DNA of 64,000 bases, taken from Lachnospira eligens. Lineage in GTDB: Bacteria > Bacillota > Clostridia > Lachnospirales > Lachnospiraceae. The DNA lies in contig NZ_WKRD01000005.1 of NCBI RefSeq assembly GCF_009680455.1, positions 62,001 to 126,000 on the forward strand. The letters are read 5' to 3'. Positions 16,683-26,753 of the stretch are shown here, in pieces (positions within the stretch are counted from its first letter, which is position 1; the number at the start of each line of letters is the position of its first letter). The notes under the pieces were generated by a model. That model saw only the letters and a program-made list of their open reading frames with translations, did not search any database and had not been told where the DNA came from. The position numbers and the translations under genes are program-made.

Positions 16683-17465
16683 ATGATTAAAGATTATGAG
16701 GATTTTAAGAAATTTATCCTGAGTCTTACAACTATTGACCTTAATGCATATAAGGAAAAACAGATGAAGAGGCGTATAGATACACTTATTGCAAGACATA
16801 AGTATGATGGTTACGATAGTTATTGTAAGGCAATAAAGGAAGATACAGGGTTAAGAGAAGAATTTGTTAATTATATTACGATTAATGTATCTGAATTTTA
16901 TAGAAATCCGAATCTGTGGAAGACACTGGAGGATGTTATACTGCCGGATCTGATAAGTAAGTTCGGACCAAGACTTAAGGTATGGAGTGCGGCATGTTCT
17001 ACTGGTGATGAACCATATTCACTTGCTATGGTGCTTGCAAAGAAAGTACCTATGAGGGATATTAAGATTATTGCGACAGATCTTGATGAACAGGTTCTTG
17101 AGAAGGCTAAAGATGGTGTATATGGTGAAAACAGCATAAAGGGACTTCCTAAGGAATTTCAGGATAAGTACTTTGAAAAGATGGGCGACAGGTTTTATAA
17201 AATATCTGATGACATAAAAAGATGTGTTGAGTTTAAGAAGAGTAATCTTCTAAAGGATCCATATCCAACAGGCTGTCATCTTATTGTGTGCAGGAATGTT
17301 CTTATATATTTTACAGAAGAAGCCAAGAAAGATGTATATGAGAAGTTTAATAAATCTTTAGTTACTGATGGGTGTCTGTTTGTAGGTAATACTGAACAGA
17401 TAATCGGTTATAGGGATATGGGATACAGCTATGACCAACTTTTCTTTTACAGAAAGACTAATTAA
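16683..17465 (+). CDS. cheR: CheR-family chemoreceptor methyltransferase
   Basis: 260 residues. The N-terminal helical CheR domain (1-75) ends in FVNYITINVSEFYRNP, the hallmark NxSEFfR motif. The SAM-binding domain follows with KVWSAACSTGDEPYSLAM (about 99-116), IIATDLDEQVLEKA, and CRNVLIYF. The enzyme methylates glutamates of chemoreceptors. No other chemotaxis gene is in the window, so it is an orphan copy by context. SD AAGAGGG lies close to ATG 16683. A promoter may lie in 16600-16628 (TTGAAA, 17 bases, CAGAAT), a modest match. Confidence 0.92.
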   Translation: MIKDYEDFKKFILSLTTIDLNAYKEKQMKRRIDTLIARHKYDGYDSYCKAIKEDTGLREEFVNYITINVSEFYRNPNLWKTLEDVILPDLISKFGPRLKVWSAACSTGDEPYSLAMVLAKKVPMRDIKIIATDLDEQVLEKAKDGVYGENSIKGLPKEFQDKYFEKMGDRFYKISDDIKRCVEFKKSNLLKDPYPTGCHLIVCRNVLIYFTEEAKKDVYEKFNKSLVTDGCLFVGNTEQIIGYRDMGYSYDQLFFYRKTN

Positions 17466-17470
17466 TAAAA

Positions 17471-17509
17471 TGCGTAACCGGAATAATATCAGTCTGGTTA
17501 CGCATTTTT
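17471..17509 (+). terminator. Terminator between cheR and the convergent nuclease gene
   Basis: TGCGTAACC (17471-17479) pairs perfectly with GGTTACGCA (17496-17504), then a T-run. The reverse strand also carries A/T after the stem, so it may act in both directions. Confidence 0.8.
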
Positions 17510-17511
17510 AA

Positions 17512-18624
17512 TTATGAAAATATATGATTTATAACGGAATGTATATATTTTTCTGTGTTATCAGTGCTTTTTAACAGTATATCATCTACGTTGCAGTATT
17601 TTTCCGGGTCAGAATAATCTTTTTTAAATATGTTTAAATCACAATTATCATAGAGCGGAAGAAAGATGCCCGTCTTTTTGGTGTAACAGTTAGAAGCAGA
17701 GCATTTAACACGGTTATTACTGTCTACATATTGTGCAATGCTTTTGTGAATGGCTTCGTCTTCTGATGTCAGATAATAATAATTCTTATAGTCTTTAAAA
17801 AAATATTTCAAAGTATCTGATATAACTGGTATTACAAGAGTTAATGTACGGTTCTTAATCAGAATATGTATATTGTTAAGACATATATGCCTGTCCACGG
17901 GTACGCCTACGGGCAGAGAACATTCAGCAATCAGCCGAAGGCTCACATTTCCATCGGAATCAGTATCTTTATCAATGACAGCATTGTCAACAGTGTAAGA
18001 ATTCATAATTATTGCATAATAGGAAACAAGTGGAAGCAGACTTAGCATTCCTTCTATATCGTCATGGTTGTGAAGAAGGAGAAGTTTCCTGTATTCGTTA
18101 TGTGCTGTATCAGAAGGTTTTGCTGCAAATTTTCTGTATATATCAATTAGTTCACCGCCTGAATACATATCTTCACGTTCTATTCCAAGAAAATGTTCAA
18201 TAGTTTTCTGCTTATAGTCAGAAAGTGACAGAATAGATTTACATTTTCTTGCAGTTTTATATAAGTCAAGGCTTTCAAGATGTGAAAGGTCAAGTGAAAC
18301 ATTAAGATGTGCTGCACGCTCAGTAATAAAAGGAATATCGAAGGCATCCCCGTTAAAATGTATTAATGTATGAAAATCTTTTAGAAAATCATTAAATGCG
18401 GATAAAATATAAGCTTCATCGGAATCGGATTCTGCAAGCCACTGTAAATAATGCGATATTCCGTTACGGAAATATACAGCGCCTATGAGGTATACTATAT
18501 TATAATTTCTTGAAAATCCTGTGGTTTCTATATCAAAAAAGCAGATGCTGTCGGTATCCGGACATATTGCTTTAAGCATTGCGGTGTCTGCGTTTGTGTG
18601 CAGGGTATCATTAATAGTTATCAT
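17512..18624 (-). CDS. YprB-like ribonuclease-H-fold exonuclease
   Basis: 370 residues. The N-terminal ~190 residues are a DEDD-type 3'-5' exonuclease domain of the RNase_H_2/YprB family: FFDIETTGF carries the first two acidic residues, LIHFNGDAFDIPFI the Asp of Exo II, and LLLHNHDDIEGML the Exo III His-Asp pair. The C-terminal half (about 215-370) has beta-rich segments of unknown role, close to those in Bacillus YprB. Its substrate is not known; in Bacilli it neighbours the helicase YprA, which is not present here. The start ATG 18624 is preceded on the minus strand by GAGGATTTTT, an ordinary site. Confidence 0.85.
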   Translation of the reverse strand: MITINDTLHTNADTAMLKAICPDTDSICFFDIETTGFSRNYNIVYLIGAVYFRNGISHYLQWLAESDSDEAYILSAFNDFLKDFHTLIHFNGDAFDIPFITERAAHLNVSLDLSHLESLDLYKTARKCKSILSLSDYKQKTIEHFLGIEREDMYSGGELIDIYRKFAAKPSDTAHNEYRKLLLLHNHDDIEGMLSLLPLVSYYAIIMNSYTVDNAVIDKDTDSDGNVSLRLIAECSLPVGVPVDRHICLNNIHILIKNRTLTLVIPVISDTLKYFFKDYKNYYYLTSEDEAIHKSIAQYVDSNNRVKCSASNCYTKKTGIFLPLYDNCDLNIFKKDYSDPEKYCNVDDILLKSTDNTEKYIHSVINHIFS

Positions 18625-18784
18625 AAAAAATCCTCGTTTTTAGGTTTGATTAGACAAACCGATTGTTAAAAAAGTACTCATTTTCTCTTATTATATAGGA
18701 ATATATACACAAAAAAAAGTAGATTTTTGCTATTTATTGAGATAAAATACTATTTAATAAAAACTTTATAAGGAGAAATATGTC

Positions 18785-20104
18785 ATGGGAAAGTGTACAT
18801 TTAAAGGTGGATGTCATCCTTATGACGGTAAAGAGTTTTCTAAGGATAAACCAATCAAAGAACTCTTTCCAGCCGTAGGAGAGATGGTGTTCCCGCTTTC
18901 ACAGCACATCGGCGCACCTGCTAAGCCAGTTGTTGCCAAGGGCGACTATGTCCTTGCAGGCCAGCTGATAGCCGAGGCAGGTGGATTTGTTTCTGCGAAC
19001 ATTCATTCATCTGTATCAGGTACTGTTAAAGCTATTGAGCCAAGAACATTGGCTACAGGCGGTAAGTGCAATTCTATCATTATCGAGAATGATGGCGAAT
19101 TCAAAGAAGTTGAATATACACCTATGAAGTTCGAGGATCTTACTAAGGACGTTATCTTAGAAAGAATCAAGGCTGCTGGTGTTGTAGGTATGGGAGGAGC
19201 TGGTTTCCCAACTAATGTTAAGCTCTCTCCAAAGAATCCTGAAGCCATAGATTACATTATCGTTAATGGAGCAGAGTGTGAGCCTTACCTTACATCTGAT
19301 TACAGAAGATTATTAGAAGAATCAGACAAGGTTGTTATGGGTCTTAAGATTGCTCTTAAGATATTTGACCATGCTAAGGGAATTATCGGTATTGAAGATA
19401 ATAAGCCTGAGGCAATAAGAATCATGCAGGAAGCTACAGCTTCTGAGCCTGATATTGAAGTTAAGCCATTAAAGACTAAGTATCCACAGGGAGGAGAGCG
19501 TAGTCTTATATATGCAACAACAGGAAGAGCTATTAATTCAAGCATGCTTCCAGCTGATGCAGGCTGTATCGTACATAATGTTGATACAATATTCTCAATC
19601 TATCTTTCAGTTATAGAAGGTAAGCCTCTTACTAAGAGAATATGTACTGTAACAGGCGACGGAGTTAAAGAGCCTGGCAACTTCTATGTATGGTTAGGAA
19701 CTAATTACAGACAGCTTCTTGACGCTGCAGGTGGTCCTGTAGGAGAACCTGAGAAATATATTTCTGGTGGTCCTATGATGGGATTTGCCATGTACAGTCT
19801 TGACGTACCTGTTGTTAAGGGAAGTTCATCACTTCTTGTATTCCAGAATGATATCGTATCTAAGATAGAGTCTTCTGCATGTATAAGATGTGGTAAATGT
19901 GGTGAGGCATGTCCGGAACACCTTCTTCCAGCAAAGCTTGCCGGTTTTGCATCACGTAATGATGAAGAAGGCTTTACTAAGTTCGATGGTATGGAATGTG
20001 TAATGTGCGGAAGCTGTTCATATGTCTGTCCAGCCAAGAGACCATTAACACAGCAGATTAAGGCTATGAGAAGTACAGTACTTGCTAACAGAAGAAAGAA
20101 GTAG
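18785..20104 (+). CDS. rnfC: Rnf electron-transport complex subunit C
   Basis: 439 residues, the short clostridial type without the long Lys/Ala-rich tail of Proteobacteria. It begins with the RnfC barrel-sandwich domain, then the NADH/FMN-binding SLBB-type region (GMGGAGFPTNVKL; NGAECEPYLTSDYR), then two [4Fe-4S] sites: CIRCGKCGEACPEHLLP and CVMCGSCSYVCPAKRP. It is the peripheral subunit that reduces NAD+. SD AAGGAG is nine bases before ATG 18785; an ATG at 18780 is out of frame. It heads the full rnfCDGEAB operon, the order known from Acetobacterium and Clostridium. Confidence 0.97.
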   Translation: MGKCTFKGGCHPYDGKEFSKDKPIKELFPAVGEMVFPLSQHIGAPAKPVVAKGDYVLAGQLIAEAGGFVSANIHSSVSGTVKAIEPRTLATGGKCNSIIIENDGEFKEVEYTPMKFEDLTKDVILERIKAAGVVGMGGAGFPTNVKLSPKNPEAIDYIIVNGAECEPYLTSDYRRLLEESDKVVMGLKIALKIFDHAKGIIGIEDNKPEAIRIMQEATASEPDIEVKPLKTKYPQGGERSLIYATTGRAINSSMLPADAGCIVHNVDTIFSIYLSVIEGKPLTKRICTVTGDGVKEPGNFYVWLGTNYRQLLDAAGGPVGEPEKYISGGPMMGFAMYSLDVPVVKGSSSLLVFQNDIVSKIESSACIRCGKCGEACPEHLLPAKLAGFASRNDEEGFTKFDGMECVMCGSCSYVCPAKRPLTQQIKAMRSTVLANRRKK

Positions 20105-20121
20105 AAAGGTGGGCAATCAAA

Positions 20122-21102
20122 GTGAGTGAGATTTTTAATGTATCGACTAATCCTCATGTGCGAAGCGGGAATACTACTCAGACAATAATGAGAGATGTTC
20201 TTATTGCTTTAACTCCTGCCAGCATATTTGGTATAGTTAATTTTGGCCTCGATGCACTGCTTCGTATAGTAATCGGTATTGTTACTTGTGTAGCATGTGA
20301 GGCATTATATCAGTATTTCATGCATAAGAAAGTTACTGTTACAGATTTAAGTGCAGCAGTAACAGGTCTTCTTATTGCATTAAATATTCCATCAACATTA
20401 AATGTTGGTTTTGAAATCGTAGGATGTGTATTTGCAATTATCGTAGTTAAGCAGCTTTTTGGAGGACTTGGACAGAACTTCATGAACCCTGCTCTTGCAG
20501 CAAGATGTTTCCTTCTTATTGCATATACAGGTCCGATGACTAATTTCGTTACATCTAACGGATTTTTAGACGCATATTCAGGCGCAACACCTCTTGCACT
20601 CCTTAAGCCTGGTGCAGAATCAACAGGCGTTGTTTCATTAGCTAAGATGTTTATTGGTACAACAGGTGGTGTTATCGGTGAGACTTCAGCAATCTGCCTT
20701 CTTTTAGGTGGTATCTACCTCCTTGCAAGAAAGGTTATTAACTGGAGAATACCTGTAATATATGTAGGTGTATTTGCAGCGCTTATATTCCTTTTTGCAC
20801 CAGGACATCATTTCGATGTAATCTACATGCTTGAAGAAGTATGTGGTGGTGGACTTTTACTTGGTGCCATCTTCATGGCAACAGATTATGTAACTTCACC
20901 AATTACACCTAATGGTAAAATTGTATTTGGCTGCTGCTTAGGTCTTCTTACATTCATTTTCAGAATGTATGGTGGTTCAGCAGAAGGCGTTTCATATGCA
21001 ATTATCTTCTGTAACCTCTTAGTTCCTCTTATTGAGAGAGTAACAGTTCCTAAGTCATTTGGTAAGAAGAAGCCAGAGAAGAAAGCAAAGGAGGCTGCAT
21101 AA
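20122..21102 (+). CDS. rnfD: Rnf electron-transport complex subunit D
   Basis: 326 residues, a membrane protein with about nine helices. The motif SGATPLAL at 153-160 carries the Thr (T156) to which FMN is covalently attached by ApbE. NP-AARCF near 122-130 and the C-terminal TDYVTSPITPNGK block are family marks. It forms the membrane electron and ion channel core with RnfE, A and G. The start is GTG 20122 after GAAAGGTGGG. It lies 17 bases after rnfC and is followed one base later by rnfG. Confidence 0.97.
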   Translation: MSEIFNVSTNPHVRSGNTTQTIMRDVLIALTPASIFGIVNFGLDALLRIVIGIVTCVACEALYQYFMHKKVTVTDLSAAVTGLLIALNIPSTLNVGFEIVGCVFAIIVVKQLFGGLGQNFMNPALAARCFLLIAYTGPMTNFVTSNGFLDAYSGATPLALLKPGAESTGVVSLAKMFIGTTGGVIGETSAICLLLGGIYLLARKVINWRIPVIYVGVFAALIFLFAPGHHFDVIYMLEEVCGGGLLLGAIFMATDYVTSPITPNGKIVFGCCLGLLTFIFRMYGGSAEGVSYAIIFCNLLVPLIERVTVPKSFGKKKPEKKAKEAA

Positions 21103-21103
21103 G

Positions 21104-21718
21104 ATGAAGAAAATAGTTAAAGATGCATTAGTTTTATTTGCTATAACACTTGTAGCCGGAATTCTTCTTGGTGTTGTATATCAGATAACACTTGATCCTA
21201 TTGCAAAGGCTAATGAGAATGCTAAGGAAAAGGCTTACAAAGCAGTTCTTGCAGAAGCAGACAGCTTTGAGACAATAGATGCCCTTCCTTCTGATGATGA
21301 TATTAATGCTTCATCAGACATTGACTTCTCTAAGGATAAGGTCAATGAAGTTGCTATAGGAAAGAAAGGCAGCGAGACAGCAGGTTATGTTGTAACAGTT
21401 ACAGATAGTGACGGTTACGGCGGAGATATCAAGTTTACAGTTGGTATTTCAACAGATGGAAAGGTACTTGGAGTATCATTCCTTTCAATCAGCGAAACTG
21501 CCGGTCTTGGTATGAGAGCTAAACAGGATCCATCATTCACATCACAGTTTACAGATAAGTCTGATGCAGTTACATCATTTTCAGTAGTAACAGATGGTTC
21601 AGCATCAGAAAGCAATGCTAATGTTGATGCAATCGGTGGTTCTACAATTACTTCTAAATCAGTCACAAAGGGTGTAAATTATGCGCTTGCAGTTTACAAG
21701 CTTGTGGCAGGAAACTAG
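21104..21718 (+). CDS. rnfG: Rnf electron-transport complex subunit G
   Basis: 204 residues. One N-terminal membrane helix (about 6-27), then an FMN-binding domain outside the membrane. The covalent flavin motif is DAIGGSTITS (175-184), with T181 as the expected attachment residue; the family consensus is SGATxxS, so the serine in place of alanine is a small variation. GLGMRAKQDPSF is the second conserved segment. The start is ATG 21104, with AAAGGAGG ending nine bases upstream inside the end of rnfD, rather than the out-of-place 21059. Confidence 0.95.
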   Translation: MKKIVKDALVLFAITLVAGILLGVVYQITLDPIAKANENAKEKAYKAVLAEADSFETIDALPSDDDINASSDIDFSKDKVNEVAIGKKGSETAGYVVTVTDSDGYGGDIKFTVGISTDGKVLGVSFLSISETAGLGMRAKQDPSFTSQFTDKSDAVTSFSVVTDGSASESNANVDAIGGSTITSKSVTKGVNYALAVYKLVAGN

Positions 21719-21731
21719 GGAGGTGCGGACT

Positions 21732-22415
21732 TTGAATAAATGTATAGAAAGACTTTATAATGGTATTATTAAAGAGAATCCTACCCTGGTACTTACACTT
21801 GGTATGTGTCCTACACTTGCGGTTACTACATCAGCAATCAATGGTATAGGTATGGGACTTTCTTCTACAGTAGTACTTGCATTATCAAACCTTATGATTT
21901 CATTACTTCGTAAGGCTATTCCAGATGGTGTAAGAATGCCAGCGTTCATCGTTGTCGTTGCATCATTTGTTACAATGGTACAGTTCCTTATGCAGGGCTT
22001 CCTGCCAAGTCTGTACGACTCACTTGGAATATATATTCCTCTTATAGTTGTTAACTGTATTATCCTTGGACGTGCGGAAGCCTATGCTTCTAAGAATCCT
22101 CCAATTCCTTCATTCTTTGATGGAATAGGTATGGGACTTGGATTCACAATTGCTATCACAATCCTTGGAGCAATAAGAGAGCTTATCGGTGGCGGTACAA
22201 TTTTCTCAGATGGTACTAACGCATTATTTGATCTCTCAACAATCGGTTACACACCAGCAAGTATCTTTATCCTTGCACCAGGAGCGTTCTTTGTTCTTGC
22301 ATTCATGATTGCTATTATGAACAGAATTAAGAGAAAGAAAGGCATGAAGCCTGCAGAAGTTCCTGACTACACAGAAGAGATAGAAGAAGCTAAGGCTGAG
22401 GCTAAGAATAACTAA
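21732..22415 (+). CDS. rnfE: Rnf electron-transport complex subunit E
   Basis: 227 residues with six membrane helices. NPTLVLTLGMCPTLAVTTSA and NCIILGRAEAYASKNP hold the conserved cysteines that bind an iron-sulfur cluster within the membrane between RnfA and RnfE. The start is TTG 21732, eight bases after GGGAGG; the longer frame from 21681 would lie inside rnfG. The C-terminus is charged. Pairs with RnfA, its pseudo-symmetric homologue, which is two genes on. Confidence 0.95.
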   Translation: MNKCIERLYNGIIKENPTLVLTLGMCPTLAVTTSAINGIGMGLSSTVVLALSNLMISLLRKAIPDGVRMPAFIVVVASFVTMVQFLMQGFLPSLYDSLGIYIPLIVVNCIILGRAEAYASKNPPIPSFFDGIGMGLGFTIAITILGAIRELIGGGTIFSDGTNALFDLSTIGYTPASIFILAPGAFFVLAFMIAIMNRIKRKKGMKPAEVPDYTEEIEEAKAEAKNN

Positions 22416-22426
22416 GGGAGGTAAAT

Positions 22427-23038
22427 ATGGGATATTTTTCACAGTTATTATTGATAGCTGTAAGTACAGCAATTGTCAATAATGTAGTTTTAAGCCAGTT
22501 CCTCGGTTTGTGTCCTTTCCTTGGAGTTTCTAAGAAGATAAACACAGCAGCAGGAATGGGTGGCGCTGTTATCGGCGTTATCACTATTTCATCAGCTGTC
22601 TGCAGTCTTATATATGACTGTATACTTACACCGCTTAAGCTTACATATCTGAATACAATTGTATTCATCCTTGTAATTGCGGCACTTGTTCAGTTTGTTG
22701 AAATGTTTTTAAAGAAGACATCACCATCTCTTTATGAAGCACTTGGTGTATACCTTCCACTTATTACAACTAACTGTGCAGTACTTGGTATTGCACTTAC
22801 TAACGTACAGAACTATAACACAGCAGCAGGACTTAATATTGGTCAGAAGCTTTTAGATTCTGTAGTCAGTGGATTAGGAACAGCTGTTGGTTTTACAATA
22901 GCAATCATAATCATGGCTGGTATACGTGAAAGAAACGAATTCAATGATGTTCCGGAAAGCTTTAAGGGAATGCCTATTGTATTACTTACTGCAGGACTTA
23001 TGGCTATCGCATTCTTTGGATTTTCAGGTATTATTTAA
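22427..23038 (+). CDS. rnfA: Rnf electron-transport complex subunit A
   Basis: 203 residues, six helices. NNVVLSQFLGLCPFLGVS near the N-terminus and TTNCAVLGIALTN in the middle carry the two cysteine motifs of RnfA/NqrE. Forms with RnfE the buried [2Fe-2S] site used for electron transfer across the membrane. SD GGGAGG is six bases before ATG 22427. It ends 15 bases before rnfB. The extended ~190-residue length plus tail is within family range. Confidence 0.97.
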   Translation: MGYFSQLLLIAVSTAIVNNVVLSQFLGLCPFLGVSKKINTAAGMGGAVIGVITISSAVCSLIYDCILTPLKLTYLNTIVFILVIAALVQFVEMFLKKTSPSLYEALGVYLPLITTNCAVLGIALTNVQNYNTAAGLNIGQKLLDSVVSGLGTAVGFTIAIIIMAGIRERNEFNDVPESFKGMPIVLLTAGLMAIAFFGFSGII

Positions 23039-23053
23039 GAGGAGGACGACAAG

Positions 23054-23845
23054 ATGTCAGGTATAATTATTGCTGCAGTTGTTGTAAGCTGCACTGGTCT
23101 TCTTCTCGGACTTTTCCTCGGAGTAATGGGTAAGAAGTTCTATGTTGAAGTAGATCAGAAAGAGATAGATGTAAGAGCAGAGCTTCCTGGAAACAACTGT
23201 GGTGGTTGTGGATATGCAGGATGTGATGCACTTGCTAAGGCAATTGCCGCAGGAGAAGCTCCAGCTAACGCATGTCCAGTTGGTGGCGCACCGGTTGCAG
23301 CAAAGATTGGTGCAATCATGGGTGAGGAAGTTGGAGAATCAGTAAGAATGACAGCATTTGTTAAATGTGCTGGTGACTGCGACAAAGCAAAAGAAAATTA
23401 TGTGTACTCAGGTGCAATGGATTGTACAGCAATGAACGTCGTTCCTAACGGCGGTTCTAAGGCATGTACATACGGATGTATGGGATATGGTTCGTGTGTT
23501 AAGGCATGTCCTTTTGATGCAATTCATATTGTTAATGGTATTGCTGTAGTAGATAAGGGCAAATGTAAAGCATGTGGTAAATGTGTTGCTGTATGTCCAA
23601 GACACCTTATTGAAATCATACCATACAAGAGTAACTATACAGTTAACTGTTCATCTAACGATAAGGGTAAAGATGTTATGTCAGCATGCTCTGTTGGATG
23701 TATTGGATGTATGTTATGTACAAAGCAGTGTAAGTTCGGTGCTATTACAGTAGAAAACAATATTGCACATATTGATTATTCAAAGTGTACAGGTTGTGGA
23801 AAGTGTGCTGAGAAGTGCCCTAAGAAGATAATACATCTTCATTGA
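23054..23845 (+). CDS. rnfB: Rnf electron-transport complex subunit B
   Basis: 263 residues. One N-terminal helix (about 3-23), then the Fe-S domain NCGGCGYAGCDALA with a later CPVGG, then several ferredoxin-type clusters: CMGYGSCVKACPF, CKACGKCVAVCPR, CIGCMLCTKQCKF and CTGCGKCAEKCPK. This subunit accepts electrons from reduced ferredoxin. It is larger than proteobacterial RnfB (about 190) because of extra cluster sites, as is usual in Clostridia. It ends the operon, and a long hairpin follows. Confidence 0.97.
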   Translation: MSGIIIAAVVVSCTGLLLGLFLGVMGKKFYVEVDQKEIDVRAELPGNNCGGCGYAGCDALAKAIAAGEAPANACPVGGAPVAAKIGAIMGEEVGESVRMTAFVKCAGDCDKAKENYVYSGAMDCTAMNVVPNGGSKACTYGCMGYGSCVKACPFDAIHIVNGIAVVDKGKCKACGKCVAVCPRHLIEIIPYKSNYTVNCSSNDKGKDVMSACSVGCIGCMLCTKQCKFGAITVENNIAHIDYSKCTGCGKCAEKCPKKIIHLH

Positions 23846-23872
23846 TAATTTAATCACAATAAGTTATAATAA

Positions 23873-23912
23873 GAAACTGCCGTAGGCTTATGCTTATGGC
23901 AGTTTCCTAGTT
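23873..23912 (+). terminator. Hairpin at the end of the rnf operon
   Basis: A 15-bp stem (23873-23887 with 23892-23906), loop TTAT, two G-U pairs, followed by CTAGTTT. The stem is strong but the T-tract is short. Confidence 0.75.
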
Positions 23913-23934
23913 TAAGAAAAGAGAAGATACACCT

Positions 23935-26751
23935 ATGGCAGAGATGAAATCGAAGTTACAAGATTTTTATAAAAGACTTGATTCCAGAAAATCAACATAT
24001 TTTCTGGCTTATTCAGTTATTTTTGCAATCCTTGCTATAGGTGTGTTTTCTTTTTATTTTTTCACTAGAAAGACATTCATATGGGAGGTTGATGGCTGGG
24101 AACAGCATTATAAGTCACTCATATATTATTCACAGTATTTAAGGGACTTCTTTAAAAATATATTTATCAATCATCAGTTTGTAATACCACAGTGGGATTT
24201 TGCAATAGGTGAGGGAAGTGATGTTATAGGAACATTTCACTATTATGTGATAGGCGACCCATTTACATTCTTATGTTTCCTGTTTCCAGCAAAGTACATG
24301 TATATATTCTATGAAGCAATGATTCTTTTAAGAATATATCTGTCAGGTATAGCATTTTCACTGCTGTGTTTTTATACAGGACATAAGAAAAGATATGTCC
24401 TTCCAGGAGCAGTAGCTTATGCATTCTGCTACTGGGCAATATACAATGCGGTAAGACATCCGTTCTTTCTTAACCCGCTTCTGTATTATCCGCTGCTTAT
24501 ATTGGGTGTTGAGAAGATAATCAGAGAGAAGAAAATGTGGCTCTTTACAATAACAGTAGCTGTTGCTGCAATGAGTAATTTTTATTTCTTCTACATGCTT
24601 GTGTTCACAACAATTATATACGTTATTGTGAGATTCATATTCCGTTATGGAAAGAATGTAAAAATGTGGGGCAAAGGAATATTAAGACTTGCAGTTTCAT
24701 CGGTTACAGGACTGTGTATGGCGGCAATAGTGTTTCTGCCTGTGCTTCACGTTTTCTTAAGTGACAGCAGATTTAATACACCTAATAAAATGGGACTGGT
24801 ATATCCTTTTTCATACTATGCAAAGCTTCCGGGACTTTTTATCGTTGAGGGTGATAACTTCTGGACATGCATGGGATTTGCAGTACCTGTGTTGCTTGCA
24901 GTGCTTTTAATGTTTAAGAGCAGACGTAAGTACACAATGCTTAAGACTTATTTTATTATAAGTGCTGTGATGATATGTATACCGTTCTTCGGACAGGCAA
25001 TGAACGGATTTTCATATATGTGTAACAGGTGGATATATTCATTTGCATTATTATGTGCATATATACTTGTGTGCATGATGCCGCGTCTTATAACACTGGA
25101 AAGAAAAGAAATCCGCTTTATTGGAATTGCACTTACAATATATTTTGTGGTATGTATGTGCGTAAAGTATTCAAGAAATGGCAAGCTTATAAGTGCAGTT
25201 GCAATTGGAGTGATATTGCTAATTGGACTTAGCATAAAGAATGTTAATGAATATAACAGATGCATGATGGTGACAGTAGCGGTTATGCTGGCGGCATTAG
25301 CTAATGGTATATGGAAAAATGCTTCATTTGGGGAAAATTATGCGGCACAGTGCATAAGCGTTAAAATGGCACAGGAAGATGTGTTTGGAAGCGAGAAGGA
25401 GCTTATAAGTAAAGATGCTGAAGATACAGATTTTATCAGATATTCAGGCTCTGGACTTTCGTACAATATGAACTGCATAACAGGAATATCATCCTCTAAT
25501 CTGTACTGGACACTTACTAATCCGTATGTATCGAAGTTCAGATATGATTGTGCAATCAGGCTTGATACGCTGCTTCCGCACAAATACACAGGCTATGATG
25601 ACAGGTCATCTCTTATAACATTGTCATCTGCCTCAAAGTATCTGGTAAGTAAGACCGGTGGACTTGTTCCATATGGATTTGCTTATGAATCAGAAAATGA
25701 TGATTATGTAATGTATAATAATGACAATGCACTTCCGTTAGGATTTACTTATGACAAGGCTGTTAATAAGAATGAATGGGAGGGCTTAAGTGCAGTTGAT
25801 AAGCAGAAAGCAATGCTTCAGGCTGTTGTTATTGACAGGAGTGGGAAGGATACCAGGGAGGCGCTTCCTGACAGGGTATCTGTTAAAGATTTAAGTTATG
25901 ACAGCCAGATTAAAGATTATACAATGAATTATGATGCCAAAGAAGTACAGTGTACGGATAATACATTTGCAGTAACTAAGGCAGGTGCCAGGGTAACATT
26001 TAACTTTACAGGCAGTGGCGCAGGTGAGACTTACTTTAATATTAATGGGCTTGATTATGAAGGCGCAGCACAGTTCCAGCTGTATTTTGGAAAGAAAAAG
26101 TTTGACCCGTTAGACTTATACTCTAAGTCAGACTGGAAAGAGCTTTCACATAATGAAAAGAAGAAGATATTTAAGAATTTCATATACTGGACACAGTCTA
26201 CAAGCAGTGTTAAGCTTGGGATTACGACTGATACAGGAGTAACCAAGTCAATGAATTACTTTACATCTGATTACAGCTATTATAGTAACCAGCATGATTT
26301 CAGTGTGAATATGGGCTATTCGGAAGAAAATGTTACATCAGTTACAGTGACTTTCCAGAAGATTGGCGTGTATTCTTATGATGATATACAGATTGTATGC
26401 CAGCCAATGGACAGTTACACTGACGAGATTAATACACTTAAAGAAAATGTATTAACAGATGTAGAGCTTGGAAATAATAAGGTTACAGGTCAGATAACAC
26501 TTGACCGTAATAAATATCTGTGTCTTACAATCCCTTATTCAAAGGGCTGGAAGGTATATGTAGACGGGGAAAGACAAAAGCTATATAATGCTAATGGTCA
26601 GTATATGGCTGTATATCTTACAAGTGGAACGCATAATGTAACACTTAAGTATTCTACGCCGCTTCTTAAAGAGGGAGCGTTGGTGTCACTTGCAGGTGTG
26701 GCCATCTTTGCCATGCAGCTTGTAATTAATAAGAGAAAGAAGAGGGAGTAA
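23935..26751 (+). CDS. YfhO-family membrane protein
   Basis: 938 residues. About a dozen membrane segments in the first 480 residues, including a large loop with [10 protein letters not shown] and [16 protein letters not shown] typical of the YfhO family, followed by a long extracytoplasmic region (about 500-890), and a final helix before KKRKKRE. In Bacillus and Listeria, YfhO-type proteins are GT-C-like enzymes that glycosylate lipoteichoic acid; the exact sugar and acceptor are not predictable here. The C-terminal region carries KGWKVYVDG and the GTHNVTLKY block typical of this family. It is followed three bases later by the DUF815 ATPase, so may share its transcript. Confidence 0.88.
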   Translation: MAEMKSKLQDFYKRLDSRKSTYFLAYSVIFAILAIGVFSFYFFTRKTFIWEVDGWEQHYKSLIYYSQYLRDFFKNIFINHQFVIPQWDFAIGEGSDVIGTFHYYVIGDPFTFLCFLFPAKYMYIFYEAMILLRIYLSGIAFSLLCFYTGHKKRYVLPGAVAYAFCYWAIYNAVRHPFFLNPLLYYPLLILGVEKIIREKKMWLFTITVAVAAMSNFYFFYMLVFTTIIYVIVRFIFRYGKNVKMWGKGILRLAVSSVTGLCMAAIVFLPVLHVFLSDSRFNTPNKMGLVYPFSYYAKLPGLFIVEGDNFWTCMGFAVPVLLAVLLMFKSRRKYTMLKTYFIISAVMICIPFFGQAMNGFSYMCNRWIYSFALLCAYILVCMMPRLITLERKEIRFIGIALTIYFVVCMCVKYSRNGKLISAVAIGVILLIGLSIKNVNEYNRCMMVTVAVMLAALANGIWKNASFGENYAAQCISVKMAQEDVFGSEKELISKDAEDTDFIRYSGSGLSYNMNCITGISSSNLYWTLTNPYVSKFRYDCAIRLDTLLPHKYTGYDDRSSLITLSSASKYLVSKTGGLVPYGFAYESENDDYVMYNNDNALPLGFTYDKAVNKNEWEGLSAVDKQKAMLQAVVIDRSGKDTREALPDRVSVKDLSYDSQIKDYTMNYDAKEVQCTDNTFAVTKAGARVTFNFTGSGAGETYFNINGLDYEGAAQFQLYFGKKKFDPLDLYSKSDWKELSHNEKKKIFKNFIYWTQSTSSVKLGITTDTGVTKSMNYFTSDYSYYSNQHDFSVNMGYSEENVTSVTVTFQKIGVYSYDDIQIVCQPMDSYTDEINTLKENVLTDVELGNNKVTGQITLDRNKYLCLTIPYSKGWKVYVDGERQKLYNANGQYMAVYLTSGTHNVTLKYSTPLLKEGALVSLAGVAIFAMQLVINKRKKRE

Positions 26752-26753
26752 TA

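Noticed and set aside
18625..18784. Promoter of the rnf operon
   Set aside because: Several AT-rich candidates exist, but none has acceptable -35 and -10 boxes at 16-18 base spacing, so no call was made; otherwise I see nothing in this interval.
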